From NCBI GenBank assembly GCA_031258995.1, contig JAIRMB010000016.1:1-17348 (forward strand): DNA of 17,348 bases, written 5' to 3'. The translations under genes and the position numbers were made by a program. The notes beneath the pieces are model-generated. The model was given only the letters and a program-made list of their open reading frames with translations. It was not told the DNA's origin and ran no database searches. Positions 16,354 through 17,348 of this stretch are shown here, one piece after another (within the stretch, counting starts at the first letter, position 1; the number at the start of each line of letters is the position of its first letter). The DNA comes from Puniceicoccales bacterium (GTDB taxonomy: Bacteria; Verrucomicrobiota; Verrucomicrobiia; Opitutales; JAIRLM01).

Positions 16354-17348
16354 TTAGTGGCCAGTAAGCAGGCGGATGAGCTCCTCGTTGCTTTGGGTTT
16401 TCCCCATGCGCTCCAGGAGGGCGCCGAGGACCATGTCCGACTTTCCTTCCCCAGCCGCCCGCCGCATGATCAGTGCCGCCTCACGGGATCGGCCGTCCAG
16501 CAGTAGCTCTTCCCGTCGTGTCCCCGTTCCCTGCAGAGAGATGGCAGGGAAAAGGCGCCGCTCCGCTGCCTTACGATCCAACACGATCTCCATGTTACCC
16601 GTTCCTTTGAATTCTTGGAAAATGAGCTCGTCCATGCGGCTGCCCGTCTCCACCAGTACGGTGGCCAGCACGGTCAGGGAGCCCGTTTCTTCCGTTGCTC
16701 GGGCAAGGGAAAAGAACTGGCGCGGCTGCTCTAGCGCCAGTGAGTCTAGGCCGCCGCTCATGGTACGACCGGAGCGGGCCATGGCACAGTTGAAAGCACG
16801 GGCCAGGCGGGTAAGGGAATCTAGCAGGAGCACGACGTCGCGACCCGCCTCCGCCAGGCACTGGGCCCGACGAAAGGCCAGTCGAGAAATATAGATATGT
16901 CGCGCGGTAGGCTCGTCGTTGGAAGAGGAGAAAAGCTCCGCATTGACGGAGCGACGGAACTCGGTCACTTCCTCTGGCCGCTCGTCCACCAGCAGCACCA
17001 TTAGGTGGCAGTCGGGCCGATTGGCTCCGATTCCACGAGCAATATCCTGCAGCAGCATAGTCTTACCCGCCTTCGGCGGCGCCACAATGAGACCCCTCTG
17101 TCCCTTACCGATGGGGGCGAAAAGGTCCACGATGCGGCAGGAGAGAGGGCCGCCCGCCGTTTCAGTCCGGAGCCGTTCGTTGGGGAAAGCGGTCGTGGTC
17201 CGTAGAAAAGGAGCGCGCCGATTCCGCTCAACCGGGTTCAGGCCGTCCACCGCGTGCACCCGAACCAGCTGTGGCAATCGGCCGCCGCCGTCGGCTAGCG
17301 CCTGCCCGATCACCTCCTGGCCCATGCGCAGGTGGAACTGCTCCACCA
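16354..17348 (-). CDS. rho: Transcription termination factor Rho (N terminus outside the window)
   Basis: Hexameric RNA-dependent ATPase that ends transcription. About 330 C-terminal residues are present; the frame runs off the right edge, so the Rho N-terminal and first RNA-binding parts lie outside. Seen: FPNERLRTE, IVDLFAPIGKGQRGLIVAPPKAGKT (Walker A), MVLLVDERPEEVTEF, VVLLLDSLTRLARAFN (Walker B and Q loop), TMSGGLDSLALEQPRQFF, VETGSRMDELIFQEFKGTGN, LDRKAAERRLFPAIS and GTRREELLL. All key motifs look intact. The GTG near 17346 is an internal Val codon, not a start. The gene ends 15 bases before lpxK and may share its transcript. Confidence 0.97.
   Translation of the reverse strand, partial: VEQFHLRMGQEVIGQALADGGGRLPQLVRVHAVDGLNPVERNRRAPFLRTTTAFPNERLRTETAGGPLSCRIVDLFAPIGKGQRGLIVAPPKAGKTMLLQDIARGIGANRPDCHLMVLLVDERPEEVTEFRRSVNAELFSSSNDEPTARHIYISRLAFRRAQCLAEAGRDVVLLLDSLTRLARAFNCAMARSGRTMSGGLDSLALEQPRQFFSLARATEETGSLTVLATVLVETGSRMDELIFQEFKGTGNMEIVLDRKAAERRLFPAISLQGTGTRREELLLDGRSREAALIMRRAAGEGKSDMVLGALLERMGKTQSNEELIRLLTGH

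Overview
The window looks like a chromosomal segment of a Verrucomicrobiota-type bacterium, probably near Opitutae. This rests on family resemblance: LpxK with a long arginine-rich N-terminal region, a type II MurB, a DUF4340-like protein, and the style of DnaK and GroEL. LpxK means an outer membrane with lipid A. MurG, MurB, Ddl and FtsQ mean peptidoglycan synthesis and septation. The taxon is an inference; no rRNA gene is present.

From left to right: (1) 1-1230, plus strand, the end of an unidentified gene and a DUF4340-like membrane-anchored protein. (2) 1271-7817, minus strand, a nearly complete chaperone locus transcribed dnaK > groES > groEL > (terminator, spacer) > grpE > dnaJ. DnaK works with DnaJ and GrpE, and GroEL with GroES. 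No hrcA gene and no CIRCE operator is visible. A small plus-strand ORF with its own promoter sits in the groEL-grpE spacer. (3) 7818-8425, a gene-poor spacer with inverted repeats upstream of dnaK. (4) 8426-8980, minus strand, a CinA-C/PncC-like protein lacking the usual catalytic serine. (5) 9042-9439, plus strand, one-piece tmRNA (ssrA). (6) 9490-11057, minus strand, two unrecognised coiled-coil proteins; the second carries a dnaX-like A-AAA-AAG slippery site opening into a 70-residue -1 frame extension. (7) 11146-17348, minus strand, a compact envelope operon transcribed rho > lpxK > murG > murB > ddl > ftsQ, with start/stop overlaps between murB, ddl and ftsQ.

The most interesting points are the probable -1 frameshift that would add a hydrophobic tail to a coiled-coil protein, a GroES with a Cys/His-rich tail resembling in style the metal-binding tail of Helicobacter HspA, a degenerate CinA-like enzyme, a tmRNA with a long predicted tag, and the absence of murC, ftsA and ftsZ from a division and cell-wall cluster that commonly holds them. 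No mobile element, CRISPR array or insertion sequence was found.
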